NCBI GenBank assembly: GCA_017560175.1
Contig: JAFYOK010000230.1
Span: 1 to 15,011, forward strand
Source: Clostridia bacterium
GTDB lineage: Bacteria; Bacillota; Clostridia; Oscillospirales; Butyricicoccaceae
DNA length: 15,011 bases
Direction: 5' to 3'
Positions within the stretch are counted from its first letter, which is position 1. Each line of letters begins with the position of its first letter. Under the pieces are notes generated by a model. It ran no database searches, was not told the origin of the DNA, and saw nothing but the letters and a program-made list of their open reading frames with translations. The position numbers and the translations under genes are program-made. Positions 1 to 7,761 of this stretch are shown in pieces.

Positions 1-1
1 C

Positions 2-1468
2 AAGGCCGAAGCTTCCACAGATGGCGGTGTTGAGTCCAAGAACAAGCCCAACAATGCAGTAGTTATCGCTACAGCTAACGAGCCTCCCACGATGGCTCCT
101 CATCAGCACAATGCTGTTGCCGGCGGTTACATGAACATCCTGACACATAACTATATGTTCAAGATCAACATCGAAACACTGGCACCCGTTCCCGGTCTGA
201 TCGAGTCCTGGGAGAACATCTCCGACACAGAGTGGATCCTGAACGTCCGTGAAGGCGTTAAGTTCCACGATGGTTCCGACCTGGATGCCGAAGATATCAT
301 CGCTTCGATGAAGTATGCAAAGGATCATTCCACATACACATCTACCTTCACACAGTTCTACAAGAGCGTTGAGAAGATCGATGATATGACAGTTAAGGTC
401 ACAACAAACGAGGCTTATGCTAAGACTCTGTACGACCTGGCTTCCCATGCAATCCTGCCCTCCGAGCTGATTGCTAAGGGCGATGATGAAATCGCTGCTA
501 ACCCCATCGGCACAGGCCCCTATAAGTTCGTCAAGTGGAACCTCGGCGACTCCATCGAGTTCGAGGCATTTGAAGAATATTGGGAAGGCGCTCCCGCCAT
601 CAAGAATCTGAAGTACCGTATTATCCCCGAAGGCTCCTCCAGAACAATCGCTCTGGAAGCCGGTGAGATTGACTTCATCGTCGAAGTTGACAACAACGAT
701 ATGGCTCGTCTGGAAGAGACACCCGGTATCGCTGTCGTTAATAAGACAGGTACATCCTTCAACTTCCTGGTTCTGAACAACGAAAGAGCTCCCTTTGATA
801 ACAAGGACTTCCGTCACTTCATGAACTGCGCAGTTGATAAGGACGCTCTGGTTGCAGTTGCTCTGAACGGCTACGGCACAGGTAACTACACACAGACACC
901 CGTTGTCTTCGAAGGCGCAGCTACAGTCGTTCCCGACAAGTATGACAAGGAACTGGCTAAGCAGCACCTGGAGAAGTCCGGTATCGATCCCACAACAGTC
1001 ACCTTCTCCTGCATCTGCTCTGACGACGTCAAGAGACGCTGCGGCGAAGTCATCCAGGCATCCCTGGCTGAGTACGGTATCACAATGAATCTGGAATCCA
1101 TGGACCTCGCTACATACCTCGACGTTGCCGGCACAGGTGACTTCGATACATGTATCGGCGGTTACACAACCAACCTGATGCTGAACCTGATCGAAGGTAA
1201 GTTCACAGAGAAGCAGATCGGTGGTTCCAACTGGTCCAGAACTGTTGATCCCAAGATCGACGAAATGTATGCTGAAGCAGTTACCATCCTCGACGACGCA
1301 CAGCGTAATGCTAAGCTGACCGAGCTGGCTAACTACATCAACGAAATTTGCCCCCAGGTTCCCACCTACGGTGCAAACGTCACACGCGCCTATAACGATG
1401 ACCTGCAGGGTATTGAAGTTTCCGCTACAAACACCCTGTACTGGGGCGCTGTATCCTGGGCTGACTAA
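2..1468 (+). CDS. ABC transporter substrate-binding protein, family 5 (peptide/oligopeptide type), 5' partial
   Basis: Extracellular solute-binding protein that captures peptides or similar ligands and hands them to an ABC permease. The frame is open from position 2 with no stop, so the first in-window ATG (92) is internal and the true start, signal peptide and lipobox Cys lie off-window. The first visible residues (KAEASTDGGVESKNK) look like the flexible linker after a lipoprotein anchor, followed by the mature fold from about NAVVIATANEPP. Family 5 hallmarks are seen: the WILNVREGVKFHDG stretch, GTGPYKFVKW, and the LEAGEIDFI segment. About 489 residues are present, near full mature length. 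Thr is mostly ACA, Ser mostly TCC and Ala often GCT, unlike the ACC-rich neighbours, which suggests high expression. No permease or ATPase gene follows before the terminator, so partners must be upstream or elsewhere. The ligand cannot be read from sequence. Family call is secure. Confidence 0.93.
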   Translation, partial: KAEASTDGGVESKNKPNNAVVIATANEPPTMAPHQHNAVAGGYMNILTHNYMFKINIETLAPVPGLIESWENISDTEWILNVREGVKFHDGSDLDAEDIIASMKYAKDHSTYTSTFTQFYKSVEKIDDMTVKVTTNEAYAKTLYDLASHAILPSELIAKGDDEIAANPIGTGPYKFVKWNLGDSIEFEAFEEYWEGAPAIKNLKYRIIPEGSSRTIALEAGEIDFIVEVDNNDMARLEETPGIAVVNKTGTSFNFLVLNNERAPFDNKDFRHFMNCAVDKDALVAVALNGYGTGNYTQTPVVFEGAATVVPDKYDKELAKQHLEKSGIDPTTVTFSCICSDDVKRRCGEVIQASLAEYGITMNLESMDLATYLDVAGTGDFDTCIGGYTTNLMLNLIEGKFTEKQIGGSNWSRTVDPKIDEMYAEAVTILDDAQRNAKLTELANYINEICPQVPTYGANVTRAYNDDLQGIEVSATNTLYWGAVSWAD

Positions 1469-1532
1469 TTTGTAAGTTTTATAAACTGCAAAGAAATCTG
1501 ACCATAAGATACGACTAAAATGAAGTGAGCAG

Positions 1533-1564
1533 AAGAGGCACGCCGTAAGGCGTGCCTCTTTTTT
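1533..1564 (+). terminator. Rho-independent terminator of the solute-binding protein gene
   Basis: A perfect 12-bp stem (1533-1544 with 1549-1560, AAGAGGCACGCC and its complement) closes a GTAA tetraloop and runs into a T-tract through 1564. It lies about 65 bases after the stop codon and ends the transport gene's transcript before the DUF401 promoter. Confidence 0.93.
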
Positions 1565-1605
1565 ATGCATTTTAAAATATTAATTGTTTTATTTTCTTAT
1601 GCTAC

Positions 1606-1634
1606 TTGTTGAAATCGACCAAATCCTGTATAAT
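1606..1634 (+). promoter_or_regulatory. Candidate sigma-A promoter for the DUF401 gene
   Basis: A perfect -10 hexamer TATAAT (1629-1634) has TTGTTG (1606-1611) 17 bases upstream as the -35. It sits just after the preceding terminator, in A/T-rich DNA, and about 50 bases before the chosen start at 1685. Read from sequence only. Confidence 0.6.
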
Positions 1635-1684
1635 ACAAATAATTGCTATTGCATAAATCAAACAGAAAGAAAAGGGGGATGTAC

Positions 1685-2938
1685 ATGCGTCAGTTTATCG
1701 GCCTCGCGCTGGCATTTATACTGTTGCCTGTCATGCTGAAGTTTTATCCGAAGGTCTTTAAGGGAAAGAAAGCGCCCTTGGGCCCCATCCTGATCGTCAC
1801 CGCACTCATCATCGGTAGTATCGGCGGTCTGTCGGTGCCCACCATGACCGATTCCTTTAAGAGAGTCTTTACCACATTTTCTACCTTGCAGACCCTCATC
1901 GTCGTTGTTGAGATCGGCGTACTTGGCAGCATTCTGAAAAAGTATGGCATCCTGGAGCGTATCGTCCGCGCTCTGGAACAGCTGATCCCCAGCAAAAAGG
2001 CCCTTATTATGATCCTGCCCGGTATCATGGGTATGCTGCCTGTTCCCGGCGGTGCCTTCCTGTCGGCACCTTTTGTCGATCAGCTGGGTACAGAACTCAA
2101 GATGACCGGCGAGCAGAAGTCGGTGGTCAATCTCTATTTCCGCCATTTTGCCATGTTTGTCCTGCCTTATAATACCACCATTCTGACCATCGGTTCGGTC
2201 ATGTCCGACCTCAACATCTACCATCTGATCGGTCTTAACCTGGGCTTTGTTGCTCTTCTGCTGATCGGTGCATGGTTCTGTTATGTTCGTACAGCGCCCG
2301 ACGTCAAGGCCGAACAGAGCGGCAGCAAGGGCAAGGCCCTGCTGGATGTTCTGATGTATATGGCGCCCATCTATATGGCCATGGTCTTCAATGTTGTCTT
2401 TGGCTTTGATATGTATCTGGCCGTCTTCTGCTGCATCCTGCTGACCTTCTTCCTCATCGGTAAGGACAAGAGCGCATACCTCAGCAGCGCCATCGCCGGC
2501 CTCGGTGTAGATACGCTGCTCATGCTGGTCGGTGTCTATTTCATGCAGAATGTCGTTAAGAATCTGGACTATGTCATGTCCAGTGTCGGTGGCCTGCTGG
2601 TTGGCGACTCCATCCTGACCTTTATCCTCATTGTTCCTCTGATCGGCCTGGCCTTCGGTCTGTCTACCGGTATCAGCATGGTTCCCCTGGGCATCCTACT
2701 GCCCTTTGTTGCCGGCATGGATCTGCCCGGTATGACCCAGACTGTCTATGCCTTCTATATTCTGGTATGGTCCTTCCTGGGTTACTATTTCTCGCCCTTC
2801 CACCTCTGCCAGTTGCTGACCATCAAGGCCATGGGCTGTGACTCGTCCGATGTCTACAAGCAGCATATGCGTATGATGCCTGTTCTGACTGTCGGCTCTG
2901 TCGTACTCTTCTTTGTTTATAAGATGATCCTCTGCTAA
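1685..2938 (+). CDS. DUF401 family integral membrane protein (putative transporter)
   Basis: A 417-residue polytopic membrane protein of the DUF401 family, which belongs to the broad ion-transporter-like group; substrate unknown. Hydrophobic segments run through almost the whole chain, roughly ten. The two family signatures are present: GMLPVPGGAFLSAP (residues 116-129) in the first half, and GLSTGISMVPLG (325-336) with GYYFSPFHLCQL (366-377) in the second, consistent with a two-fold repeat in which each half carries a conserved polar or re-entrant segment. The reading frame extends upstream to a TTG at 1643, but AAAGGGGG at 1671-1678 sits 6 bases before ATG 1685, and the first 14 codons of the longer form would be charged and cover that site, so 1685 is preferred; ATG 1679 is too close to it. 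No clear terminator follows, so some readthrough into the PLP enzyme gene is possible. Family call good, function open. Confidence 0.87.
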   Translation: MRQFIGLALAFILLPVMLKFYPKVFKGKKAPLGPILIVTALIIGSIGGLSVPTMTDSFKRVFTTFSTLQTLIVVVEIGVLGSILKKYGILERIVRALEQLIPSKKALIMILPGIMGMLPVPGGAFLSAPFVDQLGTELKMTGEQKSVVNLYFRHFAMFVLPYNTTILTIGSVMSDLNIYHLIGLNLGFVALLLIGAWFCYVRTAPDVKAEQSGSKGKALLDVLMYMAPIYMAMVFNVVFGFDMYLAVFCCILLTFFLIGKDKSAYLSSAIAGLGVDTLLMLVGVYFMQNVVKNLDYVMSSVGGLLVGDSILTFILIVPLIGLAFGLSTGISMVPLGILLPFVAGMDLPGMTQTVYAFYILVWSFLGYYFSPFHLCQLLTIKAMGCDSSDVYKQHMRMMPVLTVGSVVLFFVYKMILC

Positions 2939-2964
2939 GCGCAGAATTTATCCAATATTTTAAT

Positions 2965-2996
2965 TTGACTTGTGCCCTGTCAAAGGGTACGATAAC
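2965..2996 (+). promoter_or_regulatory. Promoter of the PLP enzyme gene with an operator-like dyad in its spacer
   Basis: TTGACT (2965-2970) is a strong -35. TACGAT (2988-2993) gives a 17-base spacer; GATAAC (2991-2996) is an equally good hexamer with a 20-base spacer. Inside the spacer lies the dyad GTGCCCT-GTCAA-AGGGTAC (2972-2990), 7-base arms with one mismatch. A dyad centred in a lengthened spacer is the layout used by MerR-family activators, so this promoter may be regulated rather than constitutive. No MerR gene is visible nearby. Confidence 0.6.
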
Positions 2997-3035
2997 AGTA
3001 TGAATCCTTAAACAACATACAGGAGGAAAACCATC

Positions 3036-4208
3036 ATGTATAATTTTGACGTAGTTCCCAACAGAAGAAATACCAACTGCATCAAGTGGGACCGAGCCGA
3101 TCAGGCTTTCGGCGGCGATAATCTGCTGCCCATGTGGATCGCCGATATGGACTTTGCCGTTGCTCCCGCCATTGTTGAGGCGCTGCACAAGAAGGCCGAT
3201 GAGGCAGTTTTCGGCTATACCTTCCTGTCGGACGACTATTATAATGCCGTTATCAACTGGATGAAGACCCGCCATAACTTCGAAGTCACCAAGGAAGAGA
3301 TCGTCTATATCCCCGGTGTTGTTCCCGCGCTGGACTTTGCTGTCCAGGCCTTCTGCCAGCCCGGCGATGATGTTCTGACTGAAGTTCCTGTTTACGGCCC
3401 CTTCTACAGCATGATCAAGAAGAACGGCTGCAACATCATTGAAACACCTCTGAAGAACGACAACGAATACTATACCTTTGATTTTGAGGATCTGGAAAGC
3501 AAGATCACCGAAAAGACCAAGCTGTTCATGCTCTGCTCTCCCCACAACCCCTCGGGCCGTGTCTGGAAGCGCGAGGAGCTGGAGCAGCTGGCTGCCATCT
3601 GCGAAAAGCACAATCTGCTGGTCGTTTCCGATGAGATCCACAATGACCTGATCGTCGAAGGCGAACATATCGTTTTTGCCACACTGAATGAGTGGACAGC
3701 CACACATACCATCACCTGCACAGCTCCCACCAAGACCTTCAACCTGGCCAGCGTTCTGGTTTCCAATATCATCATCAAGGATGAAGAGCTGCGCAACCAG
3801 TTCAAGGCCAAGATGGCCGCTGCACATACATCCTCGGCCAGCTGCTTTGTCGAGCCCATTCTGACCGCCGCTTACAACGAAGGTGCACCCTGGCTGGATG
3901 AGCTGATGGTCTACATCAAAGGCAACCGCGACTACCTCTGCGACTTCGTCGCCAAGAATATCCCCGAAATTACGGTACAGCCCATGGAGGGTACCTACCT
4001 GGCATGGCTCAACTGCGAGAAGCTGGGTATGCACGGTGACGAACTCAAGGCATTTATTGCCACAAAGTGTGGTCTGGCCATGAACAATGGTTCCTTCTTT
4101 GGCGAAAAGTGGGATGGCTACTGCCGTATGAATCTGGCATGCACACGTGCCACCGTCGTCCAGGCTTGCGAACAGCTGCTGGAAGGCATCAAGACCCTGC
4201 GCAAGTAA
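3036..4208 (+). CDS. PatB/MalY-type pyridoxal-phosphate C-S lyase / aminotransferase
   Basis: A 390-residue fold-type I PLP enzyme of the PatB/MalY branch. Members usually act as cystathionine or cysteine-S-conjugate beta-lyases (releasing pyruvate, ammonia and a thiol) or, less often, as aminotransferases. Visible active-site elements: MWIADMDF near residue 33, which is typical of this branch; Asn171 in SPHNPSGRVW; Asp199 in SDEIHNDL, which would contact the pyridine nitrogen; Lys233 in APTKTFNLAS, the Schiff-base lysine; and Arg364 in YCRMNLACTR, the likely carboxylate anchor. Family members more often have APSKTFNLAGL, so the Thr and SV substitutions here are mild variations. Full length. 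AGGAGG at 3021-3026, 9 bases before ATG 3036, fixes the start. It has its own promoter and terminator. Cytosolic, probably in sulfur amino-acid metabolism; exact substrate not deducible. Confidence 0.92.
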   Translation: MYNFDVVPNRRNTNCIKWDRADQAFGGDNLLPMWIADMDFAVAPAIVEALHKKADEAVFGYTFLSDDYYNAVINWMKTRHNFEVTKEEIVYIPGVVPALDFAVQAFCQPGDDVLTEVPVYGPFYSMIKKNGCNIIETPLKNDNEYYTFDFEDLESKITEKTKLFMLCSPHNPSGRVWKREELEQLAAICEKHNLLVVSDEIHNDLIVEGEHIVFATLNEWTATHTITCTAPTKTFNLASVLVSNIIIKDEELRNQFKAKMAAAHTSSASCFVEPILTAAYNEGAPWLDELMVYIKGNRDYLCDFVAKNIPEITVQPMEGTYLAWLNCEKLGMHGDELKAFIATKCGLAMNNGSFFGEKWDGYCRMNLACTRATVVQACEQLLEGIKTLRK

Positions 4209-4227
4209 TTCCGGTTTTACCGTTTTT

Positions 4228-4264
4228 AAAACAAGCCTGTGGCATTGCCACAGGCTTGTTTTAT
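4228..4264. terminator. Terminator after the PLP enzyme gene
   Basis: A 14-bp perfect stem (4230-4243 with 4247-4260, starting AACAAGCCTGTGG) closes an ATT loop; A's before and T's after extend the pairing and supply a T-tract on the plus strand. It begins about 20 bases after the stop codon. The flanking A/T runs would allow function in both directions, but only the plus-strand gene needs it. Confidence 0.92.
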
Positions 4265-4292
4265 TGCTTAAAGGTGGGTTTTATGCTAAAAT
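4264..4292 (+). promoter_or_regulatory. Extended -10 promoter of the GTPase-nuclease fusion gene
   Basis: TTGCTT (4264-4269) and TAAAAT (4287-4292) are separated by 17 bases, with TGC (4284-4286) forming an extended -10. It starts immediately after the preceding terminator and leaves a leader of about 40 bases with GAGG (4327-4330) 10 bases before ATG 4341. Confidence 0.65.
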
Positions 4293-4340
4293 AAAGGGGA
4301 ATCATCCACATCCTGTGTAATTTTTTGAGGTTTACCATAC

Positions 4341-6974
4341 ATGAAACGACTTGTTTTTGGCATCCTTGCCCACGTCGACTCGGGCAAAACGACCCTCAGC
4401 GAAGCACTGCTGTATACGGCAGGCAACATTCGCCGTCTGGGCCGCGTCGACCATGGCGATGCCTTTCTGGATACATTTGAGATCGAACGCCAACGCGGCA
4501 TTACTATCTTCTCCAAGCAGGCCATGCTGGAGGGTGATGGCTGGTCGGTCACGCTGCTGGACACCCCCGGCCATGTCGACTTCTCTTCCGAAGCCGAGCG
4601 TACCCTGAGTGTCCTCGATTATGCCGTACTGGTCATCAGCGGCACCGATGGCGTACAGGCGCATACCGAGACTCTTTGGAATCTGCTGCGCAGCCGCGGT
4701 ATTCCTGTTTTTCTCTTTGTCAATAAGATGGATCTTGCCGGTGCAGCCAAGTGGAAGATCATGGACGATCTCCGCCGCCGTTTCGGCGATGGATTCATTG
4801 ATTTCTCCCGTGAAGCCGATCAAGTCAGCGAGGATATCGCCATGTATGACGATGCTCTCATGGAGCAGTATCTGGAATCAGGTTATATCGATACGGAAGA
4901 AACTGCACGTCTGATTGCCCAGAGAAAGATCTATCCTTGCTTCTTCGGTTCAGCCCTCAAGCTGGAAGGTGTAGAAGAACTGCTGGATGCCATGCATGAA
5001 CTGACCCGTATGCCCGAGTATCCCGAAGCCTTTGGCGCCAAGGTTTTTAAGATCTCCCGTGATGAAAAGGACGAGCGCCTGACCTATCTCAAGGTGACCG
5101 GCGGCACCCTTCGTGTCCGTGATCCGGTTTCGGGCGGAGAAGGGGAGGAGGCCTGGGAAGAAAAGGCTAACCAGCTGCGCCTTTATTCGGGCGTTAAGTT
5201 TACCCCCATGCAGGTGGCCCCGGCCGGCAGCATCTGTGCCGTCACAGGTCTGACACGGACTTACCCCGGCATGGGTCTGGGTTGTGAGCCTCAGGCCGAA
5301 GCTCCCGAACTGCAGCCGGTTCTGACCTATCGCCTGCTTTGGGAAGGCGATCTGGATCCCCATACCGTTCTGGGTTATATGCGTAAGCTGCAGGAGGAAG
5401 ACCCTCAGCTCAAGGTCGAATGGAATGAGCAGCTGCGCGAGATCCATCTGCGCCTTATGGGCGAGATCCAGCTGGAAGTCCTGCGTCAGATCCTCAAGAG
5501 CCGTTTTGACCTGGATGTGACCTTTGGTGAGGGCTCTATCGTCTATCGTGAGACCATCACCGAGCCTGTCGAGGGTATCGGCCATTATGAGCCGCTGCGC
5601 CATTATGCCGAAGTCCGTCTGTTGTTGGAGCCCGGCGAACCGGGAAGCGGTCTGATCTTTGACACCATGTGCTCCACCAATGATCTCGACCTCAACTGGC
5701 AGCGCCTCATCTTTACCCATCTGGCCGAGAAGGAACATGTGGGCGTATTGACCGGCGCACCCATTACCGATATGCGCATTACCCTTCTGGCCGGCAGAGC
5801 CCATCTCAAGCATACAGAGGGCGGCGACTTCCGTCAGGCCACCTACCGTGCTGTACGCCAGGGTCTTAAACGTGCAAAGAGCCGCTTGCTGGAGCCCTGG
5901 TACGCCTTCCGTATCGAGGTACCTACGGAGAATATCGGCCGTGTCATCGCCGATGTCCAGCGCATGAACGGCGACTTTGAGCCGGGCGAGACGGTGGGGG
6001 ACATGAGCGTCCTGACCGGCTCGGCACCCGTTGCCCGCATGAAGGATTATCAGAAGGAGCTGACCGGCTTTACCCACGGCCGCGGTCGTATGGCCTTCCG
6101 CCTCAAAGGATATCTGCCTTGCCACAACGAGGAGGAAGTCATTGAAGCCATCGGCTATGACAGCGACCGCGATGTGGACAATCCCTGCGATTCGGTCTTC
6201 TGCAGCCATGGTGCAGGTCATGTGGTACCCTGGTACCAGGTGCCTTCCGAGGCGCACACCACCAGCCCGCTCAAGACCCGTCTGAATAAGGTCGAGCTGC
6301 CCAACCAGACCGAAGCGGCTGTACACCGTACCAGCGATCTTGTGCCTTTCTCCAAGGAGGAAGAGGAGATCCTGGCACGCATCTTCGAGCGTACCTACGG
6401 CACCAACGTCAAGCGCAATACCTTTGCTTCGGTCAAGAAGCCGGTGCGTGTGGATCTGCCGAATGTTCCTGTAGCAGTGCCCGATCGCGGCAAGGACTAC
6501 CTGCTGGTCGACGGCTACAACATCATCTTTGCATGGGAGGAGCTCAAGACTTTGGCCGATCAGGATCTGGAGGCTGCCCGTGCTTTGCTGACCGATATTC
6601 TGGTCAACTATCATGGTTATCGCGGCAGCACGGTCATTCTGGTCTTTGATGCTTATAAGGTCAAGGGCGGCGTGGAAAAGGTGGAAGAAGTAGGCGGCAT
6701 CTATGTCGTTTACACCAAGGAAAAAGAGACCGCCGACATGTACATCGAGCGCACCACATACGACATTGCCCGTAAGAACCGTGTCCGTGTTGCCACATCG
6801 GACAACCTGGAGCAGATCATCATTCTGGGTCATGGTGCCGTCCGTGTTTCGGCCACAGAGTTCCGCCTGGAGGTTGAGGGGGTCAACAAGCATATTCGCG
6901 AGATCCTCGAGAGCCGCAAGGAGGCCAAGACCGGTCAGCGGATCGAGATTCCCGGCCATCCCCGCAAATTCTGA
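4341..6974 (+). CDS. Tet(M)/EF-G-like translational GTPase fused to a C-terminal YacP/Rae1-type NYN ribonuclease domain
   Basis: An 877-residue two-part protein. Residues 1 to about 640 form a complete EF-G-like GTPase of the Tet(M) ribosomal-protection branch: P-loop AHVDSGKT (10-17), RGITI (52-56), DTPGH (74-78), NKMD (128-131), GSA (203-205), then domains II-V ending near residue 635. A linker of about 80 residues follows. Residues 718-860 are a YacP/Rae1-like NYN domain: LLVDGYNII (721-729), VFDAYKVKGG (768-777), KEKETADMYIE (793-803) and ATSDNLEQ (818-825), with acidic residues Asp724, Asp770, Glu796, Asp799 and Asp821 as candidate metal ligands. Tet(M) proteins are about 640 residues, so the tail is an added domain. 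The domain IV loop that evicts tetracycline in Tet(M) (SPV tip) reads LKH here (489-491), so true drug resistance is doubtful despite the likely automatic annotation. Cytosolic, expected on the ribosome. Monocistronic. Confidence 0.93.
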   Translation: MKRLVFGILAHVDSGKTTLSEALLYTAGNIRRLGRVDHGDAFLDTFEIERQRGITIFSKQAMLEGDGWSVTLLDTPGHVDFSSEAERTLSVLDYAVLVISGTDGVQAHTETLWNLLRSRGIPVFLFVNKMDLAGAAKWKIMDDLRRRFGDGFIDFSREADQVSEDIAMYDDALMEQYLESGYIDTEETARLIAQRKIYPCFFGSALKLEGVEELLDAMHELTRMPEYPEAFGAKVFKISRDEKDERLTYLKVTGGTLRVRDPVSGGEGEEAWEEKANQLRLYSGVKFTPMQVAPAGSICAVTGLTRTYPGMGLGCEPQAEAPELQPVLTYRLLWEGDLDPHTVLGYMRKLQEEDPQLKVEWNEQLREIHLRLMGEIQLEVLRQILKSRFDLDVTFGEGSIVYRETITEPVEGIGHYEPLRHYAEVRLLLEPGEPGSGLIFDTMCSTNDLDLNWQRLIFTHLAEKEHVGVLTGAPITDMRITLLAGRAHLKHTEGGDFRQATYRAVRQGLKRAKSRLLEPWYAFRIEVPTENIGRVIADVQRMNGDFEPGETVGDMSVLTGSAPVARMKDYQKELTGFTHGRGRMAFRLKGYLPCHNEEEVIEAIGYDSDRDVDNPCDSVFCSHGAGHVVPWYQVPSEAHTTSPLKTRLNKVELPNQTEAAVHRTSDLVPFSKEEEEILARIFERTYGTNVKRNTFASVKKPVRVDLPNVPVAVPDRGKDYLLVDGYNIIFAWEELKTLADQDLEAARALLTDILVNYHGYRGSTVILVFDAYKVKGGVEKVEEVGGIYVVYTKEKETADMYIERTTYDIARKNRVRVATSDNLEQIIILGHGAVRVSATEFRLEVEGVNKHIREILESRKEAKTGQRIEIPGHPRKF

Positions 6975-7011
6975 TACAAAACGTTATAAATAGAGTTTAT
7001 AATACAAAAAG

Positions 7012-7042
7012 AAATCGCCTGTCCAACTGGACAGGCGATTTT
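7012..7042. terminator. Bidirectional terminator between the GTPase fusion and marR
   Basis: A 13-bp perfect stem (7012-7024 with 7029-7041, AAATCGCCTGTCC) closes an AACT loop. On the plus strand a short T run follows; on the minus strand the A-rich flank 7006-7014 becomes a good U-tract. It serves the convergent genes ending at 6974 and 7059. Confidence 0.9.
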
Positions 7043-7058
7043 CGGTATTGTCAAATGT

Positions 7059-7574
7059 TTAGTTCTGCTGCTTTTTCTTCAGCAGTTCATCATTCTTGTG
7101 GATTTCCTGAATGAGGGCAGCGATATCCATGGGGGTGACGCTGTCGGGATCGGAGTCGGGGGCGAGATTGTGCTGGATCTTATTGAGGGTAGCGCTGAAG
7201 GCCAGCAGTTCTTCTTCGGCAATATCCTTGAACATCAGGCTGTGGATGCGGTCGATCATCTTGCGGTTGTTCTCGCATCGGACAACACCTTCATCGGTGA
7301 CCGACAGACGGTTGCAGCGCAGGTTGTCGGGATCGGTGGTTTTGGTCAGCAGGCCCGACTTCTGCAGGCGTTTGGTGGATGTCGAGATGGAAGCCGGTGT
7401 AACACAGAGATGCTCGGCAATCTCGGCCTGGGTACAGCCGGGATTCTTGCGGATATATTCCAGAATGGGCAGCTGGCCGAAATACAGCTCGACATCGGGC
7501 TGGGTTTTCTGGATCCAGATACGGCGCAGCAGCTGAATCTTTTTCATTTTGGCGGCGAGCTCATTATGCAGCAT
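7059..7574 (-). CDS. MarR family winged-helix transcriptional regulator
   Basis: A 171-residue dimeric DNA-binding repressor type. The wHTH is clear: TQAEIAEHLCVTPASISTST (residues 48-67) gives the helix-turn-helix with its recognition helix, then KRLQKSGLL, and the wing TTDPDNLRCNRLSVTDEG (79-96) keeps the MarR pattern of an acidic turn, Arg, and L-T-x-x-G. Flanking helices would form the dimer interface. The C-terminal tail (about 140-171) is charged, Lys-rich at the very end, and longer than in typical 140-150 residue members. The start is supported by AAAGGAG (complement of 7584-7590), 9 bases upstream of the ATG. It is transcribed divergently from rlmB and converges on the GTPase fusion. 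No efflux pump or enzyme is adjacent on its own strand, so its target is unknown; autoregulation is plausible. Confidence 0.92.
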   Translation of the reverse strand: MLHNELAAKMKKIQLLRRIWIQKTQPDVELYFGQLPILEYIRKNPGCTQAEIAEHLCVTPASISTSTKRLQKSGLLTKTTDPDNLRCNRLSVTDEGVVRCENNRKMIDRIHSLMFKDIAEEELLAFSATLNKIQHNLAPDSDPDSVTPMDIAALIQEIHKNDELLKKKQQN

Positions 7575-7591
7575 AATTGGTGGCTCCTTTG

Positions 7592-7617
7592 ATTGTGCTT
7601 GGCGTGTGCTTCACAAT
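7592..7617. promoter_or_regulatory. Possible MarR operator in the marR leader
   Basis: Inverted arms ATTGTG (7592-7597) and CACAAT (7612-7617) are 14 bases apart, between the marR -10 and its ribosome binding site. Placement fits autorepression, but the arms are short and the inner bases only partly symmetric, so this is tentative. Confidence 0.3.
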
Positions 7618-7636
7618 AGTATTTCTTGATATATTT

Positions 7637-7642
7637 ATTATA
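7637..7642 (-). promoter_or_regulatory. -10 element of the marR promoter
   Basis: The complement of 7637-7642 reads TATAAT, about 65 bases upstream of the marR start. The -35 region on that strand is A-rich (TTAAAG-like) and not a clean match. This is the only good -10 in the divergent region for the minus strand. Confidence 0.5.
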
Positions 7643-7761
7643 CACGATTGTTTTTTTCTTTAACAGTAAAAATAAAAAATATTTCAGCCGAAAAAGTATC
7701 GGCAATCTTTGGGTATTTTGCACGAGTGTAAAATTTAATCAGAAAATCCATCACGGGCCTG

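Noticed and set aside
92..94. ATG 92 as the start of the solute-binding protein
   Set aside because: The frame is open to the window edge, the mature fold already begins upstream of it, and no signal peptide would remain.
1643..1684. TTG 1643 as the start of the DUF401 protein
   Set aside because: The Shine-Dalgarno sequence lies inside this extension and points to ATG 1685; no site precedes the TTG.
4950..6959. A 669-codon minus-strand frame opposite the GTPase-nuclease gene
   Set aside because: Antisense shadow of a gene whose motifs are unmistakable on the plus strand; no recognisable domain.
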